Below are positions 8,538 through 17,049 of a stretch of 64,000 nucleotides of DNA, piece after piece. The first letter of the stretch is position 1. Each line of letters begins with the position of its first letter. Below the pieces are notes generated by a model that was given only the letters and a program-made list of their open reading frames with translations, did no database searches and was not told the DNA's origin. The DNA comes from Blastomonas sp. SL216 (GTDB lineage Bacteria; Pseudomonadota; Alphaproteobacteria; Sphingomonadales; Sphingomonadaceae): the NCBI GenBank assembly GCA_026625625.1, contig CP113055.1, positions 374,501 to 438,500 on the forward strand. Reading direction: 5' to 3'. The position numbers and the translations under genes were made by a program.

Positions 8538-9974
8538 TCAATCCCGATAATCCAGCGGCGGTTTGCGGTCGCCCAGCAGTGATTGATACTTGTAGTCCGG
8601 ACCCAGCGCTGTCTTGAACGCCGCCGTCGCTTCATCACGCAATGCCGGGTTGGTGTAGAGCTCGATCGCGGCCAGCGTCATCGCTTTCGCTGCGACCTGG
8701 GCTCCCTTGAAGCCGATGGTCATGCCGCTCGCCGCTGCCGATTGCCAGCTGTGCGATGACGTTCCCGGAACCCAGGTGGCCGCACGCAGGCCGACGGTCG
8801 GCGTCGCATAAGACACATCGCCGACATCGGTCGAGCCATAGCCCAGCGTGACATCATAAGGCTGCACCTCGCTCTGGCTGCCCAGCGGCAGATCGGGCTT
8901 GTCGAAGCTGGTGCGGATGCCCTCGGCGAACCTGGTTTCCTCCGCCGTATAGGTGATTCCGCCGACCTGGCGGAGCTTCATGTCCATCATCTTGGCGAGC
9001 GGCTCGTTGACCAGCAGCGGGTTGTTGCCGTGGATGATCTCCCATTCCACCGTGGTTCCGGTGCCCTGCGCTGCGCCTTGCGCTGCAGCCTCCAGCCGGG
9101 TCCAGATGCTGCGGACCTGATCGGCATCGGGGTGGCGGACGTAATAAAAGACCTCGGCGAAATCGGGCACGACATTGGGCGCGCTGCCGCCTTCGGTGAT
9201 CACGTAATGGATTCGGGTCTGCTGCGGCACGTGCTCGCGCATCATGTTGGCCATCATGTTCATCGCTTCCACGCCGTCGAGCGCCGAGCGGGCACGCTCG
9301 GGCGCGCCTGCGGCATGCGCGGAAACGCCCGAGAAGCGGAACTTGGCCGACCTATTGGCGAGTGTCGTGCGTGCCGCGGCGGAATTCTCGTCATCGGCAT
9401 GCCAGTGGATGGTGAAATCGACATCCTTGAACAGCCCGTCGCGCACCAGATAGACCTTGCCGCTGCCGCCTTCTTCCGCAGGCGTGCCATAGAGGCGGAC
9501 GCGGCCCGGCGTGCCCGTAGCCTTCAGCCAGTCGCGAACCGCCAGCGCAGCGCCCAGCGATCCGGCGGCGAACAGATTGTGCCCGCAGGCATGCGCCGCG
9601 CCCTTGCCGGCGAGCGGTGCGCGCGTCGGCAGCGCATCCTGGTTGATGCCGGGCAGTGCGTCATATTCGGCCAGGATCGCGATCACCGGGCCGCCGCTGC
9701 CATATTCGGCGATGAATGCGGTGGGGATGCCTGCGACGCCGGGGGTCACCTTGAAGCCTGCGGTCTTCAGCCGCTCCTGCAGCAGCGCGCTCGATCGTTC
9801 CTCCTTGTAGCCGACCTCGGCCCATTCCCAGATCTGCCGCGCGACCTTGGCGGTATCGTCATAGCGCGCGTCGATGGCTTTCAGCGTCTGGGCCGTGGCG
9901 GCGTCCTCGGTTTCCCCCGCCAGCGCGGCAGAAGGCAAGGCGAAGGCGAGCGTGGCGAGCAGAAGATGTTTCAT
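8538..9974 (-). CDS. Exported M20-family amidohydrolase (AbgB-like)
   Basis: A 478-residue zinc amidohydrolase with a cleavable signal peptide (LLLATLAFALPSAALA). Metal-binding and catalytic motifs of the M20 AbgB/hippuricase group are present: AHACGHN near residue 130, the catalytic glutamates in PAEEGGSGK, and HWHADDEN. The lid/dimer domain starts near FRFSGVSAHAAGAPERA. AbgB relatives cut p-aminobenzoyl-glutamate or N-acyl amino acids; the substrate here is unknown, and the signal peptide suggests periplasmic action. It is followed upstream on the same strand by an SDR gene 78 bases away, so the two may be co-transcribed. Confidence 0.87.
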   Translation of the reverse strand: MKHLLLATLAFALPSAALAGETEDAATAQTLKAIDARYDDTAKVARQIWEWAEVGYKEERSSALLQERLKTAGFKVTPGVAGIPTAFIAEYGSGGPVIAILAEYDALPGINQDALPTRAPLAGKGAAHACGHNLFAAGSLGAALAVRDWLKATGTPGRVRLYGTPAEEGGSGKVYLVRDGLFKDVDFTIHWHADDENSAAARTTLANRSAKFRFSGVSAHAAGAPERARSALDGVEAMNMMANMMREHVPQQTRIHYVITEGGSAPNVVPDFAEVFYYVRHPDADQVRSIWTRLEAAAQGAAQGTGTTVEWEIIHGNNPLLVNEPLAKMMDMKLRQVGGITYTAEETRFAEGIRTSFDKPDLPLGSQSEVQPYDVTLGYGSTDVGDVSYATPTVGLRAATWVPGTSSHSWQSAAASGMTIGFKGAQVAAKAMTLAAIELYTNPALRDEATAAFKTALGPDYKYQSLLGDRKPPLDYRD

Positions 9975-10052
9975 GGATGCGGCCCCTTGGTTGATCGGAT
10001 GGCGGCATCATGTTGAAGCAAAAGGGGGAGCGCAAGAGGGCGATCGCGCGGG

Positions 10053-11069
10053 CTATTGCCAGTCGAGGAACCCGACCTGCACGCAATGGTCGATCATCCG
10101 CCGGAATGCGGCTTCATCGATCGCGGGCGGGTCTATACCTGCCATCCGCTGCAAGCTGTCCCCGGCAAAGCGCGGGCTGCGCAGGAAATAGTCGAAGAAC
10201 TGCGGCCCGATACGGCGGTGGACCATCGCGGTGCGGCGGTCGAGCGCCGTGGCGCCATAGGCCGCAGGATCGATCATCCGCGCAGGGACCGTGCCGGGAT
10301 AGTCGGCGACGATGCGCAGCATCTCGGCCATCGCAAATGGGGCTGCTCCTGCCAGATGCACCCGCGCTCCGTCGAACGCGGTCATGTCGCCCGCCATCGC
10401 CATCAGCCCGGCGACGACATGGCAGATCGGCACGATCGCAAAGGCGGCGTCGGGTGCAGCGGGGACATCGCCGAGCATCGGCGAGCCGAACAGACGGAAC
10501 AGGTGGTGGAAGCCGTCGATCCGCGCGATCGCGCCATCCCGGATCCGCCCGACAATGATCGCGGGTCGCGCCAGTGCAGCGACCAGTCCCGCGCTGCGTG
10601 CCGCCTCGACCAGCGCCTCGGCACGCGCCTTGCTCGCCTCATAGCCATTGGTGAAGCTGGCCTTCAGGTCCGCAGCCGTCTCGCCTATCTCGCCATCGGC
10701 ACGGCCGCAGACATAGGCGGTGGAGACGTGCAGCAACGGGCAGTTCCAGGCTTGCGCCAGCGCGATGGCATGCGCGGTGCCGCCGACATTGACCGCCTCA
10801 TGCACCGCATCGCTGGCGGCGAAATCGACGGTGGCGGCGCAGTGCACCAGCAGGTCGATGCCCGAGAGCGGCTCGGCCAGCCCAAAGCCGGGCAGCGCCA
10901 CATCGCCCTGCAGCGCGACCAGTTCAGCGACCCGGTCGCGCCCGTCCATGTCGAGCACGTCGCGCCCTTCGCCCCGCACCAGCGCGGTGACGCAGTGCCC
11001 GGCATCGAGCAACGCACCCGCCAGCGCGCCGCCGACGAGGCCGGTCGCTCCGGTCAGAAAGATGTGCAT
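10053..11069 (-). CDS. NAD(P)-dependent epimerase / extended SDR family oxidoreductase
   Basis: A 338-residue extended short-chain dehydrogenase. The N-terminal Rossmann motif is GATGLVGG and the catalytic YxxxK is GYEASK near residue 145, with a preceding STAYVCG segment giving the active-site serine. The fold resembles the thioester-reductase / NAD_binding_4 group and isoprenoid epimerases. Specific substrate not inferable. Upstream lies a repeat-filled spacer. Confidence 0.82.
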   Translation of the reverse strand: MHIFLTGATGLVGGALAGALLDAGHCVTALVRGEGRDVLDMDGRDRVAELVALQGDVALPGFGLAEPLSGIDLLVHCAATVDFAASDAVHEAVNVGGTAHAIALAQAWNCPLLHVSTAYVCGRADGEIGETAADLKASFTNGYEASKARAEALVEAARSAGLVAALARPAIIVGRIRDGAIARIDGFHHLFRLFGSPMLGDVPAAPDAAFAIVPICHVVAGLMAMAGDMTAFDGARVHLAGAAPFAMAEMLRIVADYPGTVPARMIDPAAYGATALDRRTAMVHRRIGPQFFDYFLRSPRFAGDSLQRMAGIDPPAIDEAAFRRMIDHCVQVGFLDWQ

Positions 11070-11101
11070 GGAAGCCCCGTTTGGATGAGCATCAACCCCC
11101 T

Positions 11102-11289
11102 CCGCTCAGCCTGAGCCTGTCGAAGGCCCCGCGCATCCGGTCCGGCCACCTTCCTCGTCACCCCCGCGAAGGCGGGGGTCCCGCTTGTGCGTCGCGCGAA
11201 AAAAGAAGCGGGTTTCCCGCGTGCGCGGGAATGACGAAGATGGATACGCACAACTCGCACGGGGCCTTCGACAGGCTCAGGCTGAGCGG
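11102..11289. repeat. Composite repeat: 29-bp inverted repeats around REP hairpins
   Basis: 11102-11130 and 11261-11289 are perfect 29-base inverted repeats (CTCAGCCTGAGCCTGTCGAA core). Between them sit a hairpin ACCCCCGC-GAAG-GCGGGGGT at 11160-11179 and a second GCGGGTTTCCCGCG..GCGGGAATGACG block. No coding sequence lies in 11070-11338. Confidence 0.75.
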
Positions 11290-11338
11290 GGGTGGGGCGC
11301 ATGATGTTGTGCTGGTAGGGGTGACACCAAGAGGTCGT

Positions 11339-12394
11339 TCAGCAGCAGCCTGCTGCCACCGCTCCATCCTCGCCCGCCGCCTGTGCGAAGGGCAGGCCTC
11401 CGCCGCATCCTGCGAACACGCCATAATGGGTCGAGAAATCGCCGATGAACTGGAAGTGCGAGGCAAAGCGGGTGTCGCTCAGCATCTTCCAGCTGTTGCC
11501 GCAGATCGGGAAGATGCGCCCGCGTTCGATCCGGTGGTGCTTGTCGAGCGTGAACACGCGCTCCTCGCCCTCGACCGTGCCAAGATAGACCACCGCCTGG
11601 CCATAATCCTCGCACTCGGGCTCCAGATCATCGAGCTTGAACAAGCGGTAGGTGGCCGAGAAGAAATCGATGCCATCGAGCATCTCGGCGATGCGCGGGT
11701 CGCCGATGCCCAGCGGGCGGTCCTTGACGAGGCGCGGATCGGTAAAGCCGGCGGCCTTGGAAAGCTTGAGGAAATCGCCCCAATAGAGCGCGCCCGAGAG
11801 GCATTCGCCATGCAGTACCGGATCGGTCAGCAGATGCTGCGGCACCCGCCGGCTCGAATAGACGTCGGAAAAATACATCTCGCCGCCGGGCTTGAGCAGC
11901 CGGTGCGCATCGGCGAAGACCTTGGCCTTGTCCGCCACCAGATTGATGACGCAGTTCGATACGATGATGTCGAAGCTGCCGGGCTCGAGATCGAGCGCGT
12001 CGAGTTTCTCGATATCGCCCTCGACAAAGCGCACATTCGATTTGGCATAGCCGAACGTCTCGCGGTGCCATTCGATATGGGCATTGGCGACGGCAAGCTG
12101 CTCGGGCGTAGCATCTACGCCGACGACCTCGCCATGCTCGCCGACCAGTTGCGCCAGGATATAGGCGTCCTGGCCCGAACCCGAGCCGAGATCGAGGATG
12201 CGCGCGCCTTCGATCGCCGAGGGGGCGATCAGGCCGCAGCCATAATAGCGCGCCTTCACGTCGGGATGGACATTGGCTAGCGCCTTGATCACCGCGAGCG
12301 GCGGCCGTTCCGCCGTGGTGCACGCATCGGTCCGCAGGTCCGCCGATTCCGACAGGACTTTGCCATAATATTCGCGCGAATTTTCAAGATTCAT
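11339..12394 (-). CDS. arsM: Arsenite S-adenosylmethionine methyltransferase
   Basis: Methylates As(III) stepwise to methylated and volatile arsenicals using SAM. The Rossmann motif LDLGSGSGQD binds SAM. Four family cysteines are present at 25, 53, 148 and 198; spacings of 28 and 50 between the first and last pairs equal those of CmArsM (44/72 and 174/224). The 351-residue length includes the ArsM C-terminal domain, and the tail adds GCGGG and GCC cysteine clusters that could bind more As(III). No arsR, arsC or efflux gene is adjacent; the divergent neighbour is a MerA-like flavoprotein, 85 bases away. Confidence 0.93.
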   Translation of the reverse strand: MNLENSREYYGKVLSESADLRTDACTTAERPPLAVIKALANVHPDVKARYYGCGLIAPSAIEGARILDLGSGSGQDAYILAQLVGEHGEVVGVDATPEQLAVANAHIEWHRETFGYAKSNVRFVEGDIEKLDALDLEPGSFDIIVSNCVINLVADKAKVFADAHRLLKPGGEMYFSDVYSSRRVPQHLLTDPVLHGECLSGALYWGDFLKLSKAAGFTDPRLVKDRPLGIGDPRIAEMLDGIDFFSATYRLFKLDDLEPECEDYGQAVVYLGTVEGEERVFTLDKHHRIERGRIFPICGNSWKMLSDTRFASHFQFIGDFSTHYGVFAGCGGGLPFAQAAGEDGAVAAGCC

Positions 12395-12479
12395 GCTGGA
12401 TTCCCTTGGCCGTCACGCACAAACACTAGCCTTGAGGCCGTCCGGTAACCAGCGGCAATTTGAAGGCGAAGGACAGTCC

Positions 12480-13892
12480 ATGGCATATACGCATGACGTG
12501 ATCGTGATCGGGGCGGGATCGGCTGGGCTCGTCTGTTCGGGCGGATGCGCGATGTTCGGGCTGAAGCCGCTGCTGATCGAGCGCGGACCGATGGGGGGCG
12601 ACTGCCTCAACACCGGTTGCGTGCCCAGCAAGGCGCTGATCTCTGCCGCGCACCGTGCGCATGACCTGCGCACCGCGAGCGAGTTCGGCATGGCCTCTGT
12701 CGAACCTGTCGTCGATTTCCGCGCGGTGCACGATGCGGTGCACGAAGCCATCAAGACCATCGAGCCGCACGACAGCGTCGAGCGCTTCGAAGGGATGGGC
12801 GTCGAGGTGGTGCGCGGCGATGCGACCTTCACCGGTCCGAAGAGCGTGGTGGTCGATGGGAAGACGTACACCGCGCCACGCATCGTCATCGCGGTGGGCA
12901 GCCGCGCCTTTGTCCCGCCGATCAAGGGGCTCGATGCGGTGCCTTATCTGACCAACCACAATGTCTGGGACCTGACCGAGCTGCCGCAGCGGCTGATCGT
13001 GCTGGGCGGCGGGCCGATCGGCATGGAACTGGCGCAGAGCTTCCGCCGGTTGGGATCCGAGGTCGTGGTGGCGACGCTCGGGCGGCCTTTCCCGAAGGAC
13101 GATGGCGATGCCGCGAAGATCGTCATTGACCGGCTCGAAAGCGAAGGCGTCGAGATCATCCACGATGCCGAGGGCGATGCGGTCGAAAAGACCGCCGACG
13201 GCCTGGTGCTCACGCTCAAGGACGGGCGCACGCTTGAGGGCACGCACCTGCTGATCGCTACCGGGCGCGAGGTGAATTTCGATGGGTTGGGGCTCGAGGT
13301 CGCGGGCGTAGCGCATGACAGGAAGGGCATCCTTGTCGATGCCCGGCGGCGGACCAGCGCAAAACACATCTATGCGATCGGTGACTGCCGCGACGGCCCG
13401 CGCTTCACCCATGCCAGCGGCTATGAGGGCGGCAATGTCGCGCTCGAGATCAGCCTGGGCGTGCCGACCAAGGCCAATTATGCCGCGCTTCCCTGGGTCA
13501 CCTATACCGATCCCGAACTCGCGCAGGTCGGCCTGACCGAGGACGATGCGCGCAAGGTGCACGGCGATGCGATCACCGTCTGGCGCGAGGACTTCGACCA
13601 CAACGACCGCGCGGTGACCGAGCGCGAGGTCACCGGCTTCGTCAAGCTGGTCAAGAAGGGCAGCAAGGTCATCGGCGGCACCGTGGTCGGACGCGGCGCG
13701 GGCGACCTGATCCTGCCGATCGCGATGATGATCGCGGGCAAGTCCTCGACCTTCGGCGTCGCCAGCCTGATCGTGCCCTATCCCAACCGCTCAGAGCATA
13801 TCAAGGCGGCGGCATTCGCGTCCGATGAGGGCAAGGTGTTCAACAAATGGTCGCGAGGCTGGGCGCGGTTTCTGGCGCGGCTGCGGGGGTGA
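12480..13892 (+). CDS. MerA/lipoamide-dehydrogenase-like FAD-dependent disulfide oxidoreductase
   Basis: A 470-residue class I pyridine-nucleotide disulfide oxidoreductase. It shows FAD motif VIGAGSAGL, redox pair CLNTGC with VPSK, NAD(P) motif LGGGPIGMELA, second FAD motif YAIGDCRDGP, and a dimerisation domain. The C-terminal His-Glu dyad is seen as RSEHIKA and not the HAHPT.SE form of true lipoamide dehydrogenase (compare LpdA at 45.4 kb), and there is no N-terminal heavy-metal domain or C-terminal Cys pair as in MerA. Its substrate is therefore open. AAGGA just upstream supports the start at 12480. Divergent from arsM with a shared promoter region. Confidence 0.85.
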   Translation: MAYTHDVIVIGAGSAGLVCSGGCAMFGLKPLLIERGPMGGDCLNTGCVPSKALISAAHRAHDLRTASEFGMASVEPVVDFRAVHDAVHEAIKTIEPHDSVERFEGMGVEVVRGDATFTGPKSVVVDGKTYTAPRIVIAVGSRAFVPPIKGLDAVPYLTNHNVWDLTELPQRLIVLGGGPIGMELAQSFRRLGSEVVVATLGRPFPKDDGDAAKIVIDRLESEGVEIIHDAEGDAVEKTADGLVLTLKDGRTLEGTHLLIATGREVNFDGLGLEVAGVAHDRKGILVDARRRTSAKHIYAIGDCRDGPRFTHASGYEGGNVALEISLGVPTKANYAALPWVTYTDPELAQVGLTEDDARKVHGDAITVWREDFDHNDRAVTEREVTGFVKLVKKGSKVIGGTVVGRGAGDLILPIAMMIAGKSSTFGVASLIVPYPNRSEHIKAAAFASDEGKVFNKWSRGWARFLARLRG

Positions 13893-13981
13893 GGGGTTGG
13901 ACGCGCGGGGATATGGTGCGTCAGGTTTCGGGTGACGGGCCCCAAAAGCGCAGATGGCCGGGACTAAGTAGGAAGCGGTCG

Positions 13982-14377
13982 TCAAGTCGAACCCGCGTAT
14001 GTCCCAAAGGTCCACACGTGCCCCTCAAGATCCAGGCAAACAAAGTCGCGAGAGCCAAAATGCGTGTCATAGGGCTCGGTGACTATCCTTGCCCCCGCTG
14101 ACCGTGCCCGCTCGCAATGGCTATCGACCTCCCCAGGCAAAACCACGCAGACGCACTGATTGGTCCCGTTGAGTGCGATCGGAGAATGCATTCCATATTT
14201 ATCATCGAGCCGATCAAGGCTGAGGTAGAAAAGCCCATCGCGGAAGCGCATTTCTGCAAACACAACCTGTTGGTCAGCCTCGACAACTTCCTGAACGGTA
14301 AAACCGAACGCTTCGGCAAGCCAGGCTATTGCCGCCTTGGGATCGCGATAGCGTAGGTTGGGTATCAGACTTGCCAC
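13982..14377 (-). CDS. VOC-superfamily (glyoxalase/bleomycin-resistance fold) protein
   Basis: Starting at GTG 14377 this gives 131 residues beginning VASLIPNLRYRDPKAAIAWL, the usual start of VOC proteins, with two beta-alpha-beta-beta-beta repeats (AFGFTVQEV; later DLEGHVWTFGTY). Metal-ligand positions are not complete enough to propose a reaction. The open frame extends 51 residues further upstream, but that part reads through a 16-bp-arm palindrome and looks non-coding. Confidence 0.72.
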   Translation of the reverse strand: MASLIPNLRYRDPKAAIAWLAEAFGFTVQEVVEADQQVVFAEMRFRDGLFYLSLDRLDDKYGMHSPIALNGTNQCVCVVLPGEVDSHCERARSAGARIVTEPYDTHFGSRDFVCLDLEGHVWTFGTYAGST

Positions 14378-14463
14378 CCATGCAGCGTAGGAAATCAGTC
14401 CGACATCTGCAATGGTGGCGTTTGTTGAAAGGCAGCTCTTTTTCTGAACTGCGTCAAACCGGC

Positions 14464-14496
14464 CACCACCTCCGCTCAGGCTGAGCGGAGGTGGTG
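14464..14496. repeat. Perfect 16-bp-arm palindrome
   Basis: Arms 14464-14479 and 14481-14496 (CACCACCTCCGCTCAG) are perfect inverted repeats around a single base. The core CTCAGGCTGAG relates to the 11.1 kb and 8.26 kb repeats. It lies in a 443-base gap (14378-14820) that otherwise holds only the presumed promoter of the exopolysaccharide operon. Confidence 0.7.
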
Positions 14497-14820
14497 AGGG
14501 GCGCGCTCCTCTGGCTCGCACCCGGCGCACCGGTCGGCAGATGAGCCGTTAATAGAGCCAGGTTATTCTTTTCACCCTTTGCAATGGACCTTTCTGGGGT
14601 GGCAGGCTGAGCGATGTGCCTGTGCTTCGCTGGGCCGAATGATCGGGTGGGCACCTGCTGGTGCGCGGCCAGCCACACGCTCAATGTAAAAACGCCTTCA
14701 CCATCAAACACTAACGCTATGTTCACCCTTTTTCGTCATAGCTGCTGCCAATCTGCGTGAACCTGGCCCAGCAAACCGCTGTGCCTCGGGGATTCGCGGG
14801 GCGACGAAAAAGGTGTTGAA

Positions 14821-15465
14821 ATGGAAGTGTTCCGTCTGTTGAAAATGGCCATCGCGGCCCTGGCGACCACCGCTCTGCTCGCGGCTTGTGCCTCGACCGC
14901 CAGCGGTCCGCAGCTTCCTCCGGCATCGTTCGTCTCGCTCTCCGACGGGCCTGGCGAGGAATATATCATCGGCCCGCTTGACGAGCTGACCGTGTTCGTC
15001 TGGCGCAACCCCGAGCTCGGCGCGAAGGTGCAGGTGCGCCCCGATGGCCGCATCACCACGCCGCTGATCACCGACATGCCCGCCGTCGGCAAGACGCCGA
15101 CCATGCTGGCCGAGGACATCAAGCTGCAGCTGTCGCAGTACATTCAGGAGCCGATCGTCTCGGTCATCGTCAACAGCTTTGCCGGCACCTTCTCGCAGCA
15201 GGTGCGCATCGTCGGCGCGACGGAAAAGCCCGCATCGATCCCGTATCGTGCTAACATGACCTTGCTCGACGCGATGATCGCCGTCGGCGGCCTGTCCGAA
15301 TTTGCTGCGGGCAATCGGGCAAAACTGGTGCGTTTCGACAAGGTCTCGGGCCGCCAGCAGGAATATCCGATCAAGCTGGGTGACCTCATCAAGAAGGGCG
15401 ACAGCCGCGCCAACGTGCTGCTGCAGCCCGGTGATGTGATCATCATCCCGGAAAGCATGTTCTAA
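14821..15465 (+). CDS. XrtA-system polysaccharide export lipoprotein (Wza-like)
   Basis: Outer-membrane/periplasmic export component for exopolysaccharide. The signal ends in a lipobox (ALLAAC, Cys24 or so). A Poly_export domain follows (YIIGPLDELTVFVWRNPEL..VRPDGRITTPLI) and then an SLBB-like segment (RIVGATEKPASIPY, LLDAMIAVGGLSEFA, LLQPGDVIIIPES). At 214 residues it is the short Wza form found in PEP-CTERM/exosortase loci (TIGR03027-like). First gene of the ten-gene locus; AAAAGG precedes the ATG. Confidence 0.9.
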   Translation: MEVFRLLKMAIAALATTALLAACASTASGPQLPPASFVSLSDGPGEEYIIGPLDELTVFVWRNPELGAKVQVRPDGRITTPLITDMPAVGKTPTMLAEDIKLQLSQYIQEPIVSVIVNSFAGTFSQQVRIVGATEKPASIPYRANMTLLDAMIAVGGLSEFAAGNRAKLVRFDKVSGRQQEYPIKLGDLIKKGDSRANVLLQPGDVIIIPESMF

Positions 15466-15520
15466 GCCCGGCGCGAGCCGGACCGCACCGCACCGCAACA
15501 GCGAAAGAAAAGCCTGACCG

Positions 15521-17035
15521 ATGAATGGCCTGTACGAAGAATTCCGGATCGCGGTACACAGCGTGTGGCAACGCCGCTGGCTTGCCATGGCCATTGCCTG
15601 GGCGATCTCCCTGGCGGGCTGGCTCGCCGTCGCGCTGATCCCCAACACCTATGAATCGCAGGCCAAGCTGTTCGTCCAGACCAAGGCGATCCTGCCCGAG
15701 AATACCGGCATCAGCCCGGTCGAGCGGCAGAAGCAGATCGATACCGTCGAACAGACGCTGACCTCTGCCGCCAATCTGGAAAAGGTCGTGCGCGGGACCG
15801 ATCTGGGCAAGGGCCTGGTTACCCCGCGCGAAATCGAGGGGGCCGTGAACGGCCTGCGCACCGCGATCAAGATCAAGTCCGAGCAGGACAATCTGTTTGA
15901 AATCGCCGCGACCATGTCTGCCGGCGGCCGCTCCGACGGTGAAGCCGCCAATCTGGCGCGCGACGTGGTGCAGAAGCTGATCGACATCTTCGTCGAGGAG
16001 AACCTGGCCGGTGGCCGGGGCGAGACCAGCGATACGCTGCGCTTCCTTGATGAACAGCTCGCCAAGCGGCAGAAGGAGCTGGAAATTGCCGAACAGAAGC
16101 GGGTGAAGTTCGAGACCGAGAATCTGGGCATGCTGCCCGGCATCGGTTCGGTCAGCCAGCGGCTGGAACAGGGCCGGGTCGAGATCAACCAGATCGATTC
16201 GCAACTCATCGCCGCGCAGAGCGCGCTTGCTGCGATCAACGGCCAGATTGCCGGCACGCCGCAGACCATTGCTGGCGGCGGCGGTGGCGGCATCAACCCG
16301 GTCGCACAGGCCCAAGGTGAGATGGCCTCGCTCAAGGCGCGCGGCCTGACCGACCAGCATCCCGATGTCCAGGCGTTGAAGAACCAGATCGCCGCGCTCA
16401 AGGCGGCAGGCGCTGGCGCCAGCACGGCATATGGCGTGTCCAACCCGGCCTATAGCTCGCTGGTCAGTATGAAGGCGGAACGCCAGGCGGCGGTTTCCGC
16501 ACTGCAATCGCGCAAGGCCGCGCTGCAGGGCGAGATGAACGCGATGGTCGCCAAGCAGATTCAGGAGCCGGGTGTCGCCGCTGAACAGGCGCGGATCGCG
16601 CGCGACTATGAAGTGCTCAAGGCGCAATATGACAAGCTGCTCGCCGATCGCGAACAGGTGCGTCTGCGCGGCCAGGTAGAAACGCAGACCGATGCAGTCC
16701 GCTTTGACCTGATCACCCCGCCGTCGAGCCCGCGCACGCCGATCGCGCCCAAGCGGCCCCTGCTGCTGGCGGCGGTGCTGTTTGCAGGCATTGCCGGCGG
16801 CATCGGCGGCGCGTTCGCGCTCGGCCAGCTCAGCGCCAGCTATCCCACCTCTGCCAAGCTTGAAGCGGCCAGCGGCCTGCCGGTGATCGGATCGATCTCG
16901 CAGATGCTGACCCAGGTCCAGCGCGACGAGCGCAAGCGCAAGCTGCGCATGTATATCGGCTCGGGCGGGGCGCTGGTGGGGGTCTTCCTGGTACTGCTGA
17001 TCATCGAGTTCATTCAGCGCGGCTCGGTGGTTTGA
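15521..17035 (+). CDS. XrtA-system polysaccharide chain-length determinant protein
   Basis: A 504-residue Wzc-N/GNVR-type co-polymerase (TIGR03007-like). Two membrane segments flank a periplasmic region: WLAMAIAWAISLAGWLAVAL near residue 25 and a pair after PKRPLLLAAVLFAGIAGGIGG near 420, with a last helix near the C-terminus. The periplasmic part has long coiled coils (QLAKRQKELEIAEQKRVKFE) and a Gly-rich loop. It sets polymer length and couples the inner-membrane synthesis complex to export. The stop overlaps the region just before the kinase start. Confidence 0.9.
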   Translation: MNGLYEEFRIAVHSVWQRRWLAMAIAWAISLAGWLAVALIPNTYESQAKLFVQTKAILPENTGISPVERQKQIDTVEQTLTSAANLEKVVRGTDLGKGLVTPREIEGAVNGLRTAIKIKSEQDNLFEIAATMSAGGRSDGEAANLARDVVQKLIDIFVEENLAGGRGETSDTLRFLDEQLAKRQKELEIAEQKRVKFETENLGMLPGIGSVSQRLEQGRVEINQIDSQLIAAQSALAAINGQIAGTPQTIAGGGGGGINPVAQAQGEMASLKARGLTDQHPDVQALKNQIAALKAAGAGASTAYGVSNPAYSSLVSMKAERQAAVSALQSRKAALQGEMNAMVAKQIQEPGVAAEQARIARDYEVLKAQYDKLLADREQVRLRGQVETQTDAVRFDLITPPSSPRTPIAPKRPLLLAAVLFAGIAGGIGGAFALGQLSASYPTSAKLEAASGLPVIGSISQMLTQVQRDERKRKLRMYIGSGGALVGVFLVLLIIEFIQRGSVV

Positions 17036-17049
17036 GGGGCGAAAGAGAC

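Noticed and set aside
14464..14496. Palindrome considered as operator of the exopolysaccharide operon
   Set aside because: It belongs to a dispersed repeat family and lies over 300 bases from the first gene, so an operator role has no support.
13982..14530. Long form of the VOC gene (182 residues)
   Set aside because: The extra N-terminal part reads through a dispersed palindrome and lacks a ribosome site; the family start lies at 14377.
15443..16627. Long antisense frame over the chain-length gene
   Set aside because: Shadow of the plus-strand gene; no signal, motif or ribosome site of its own.
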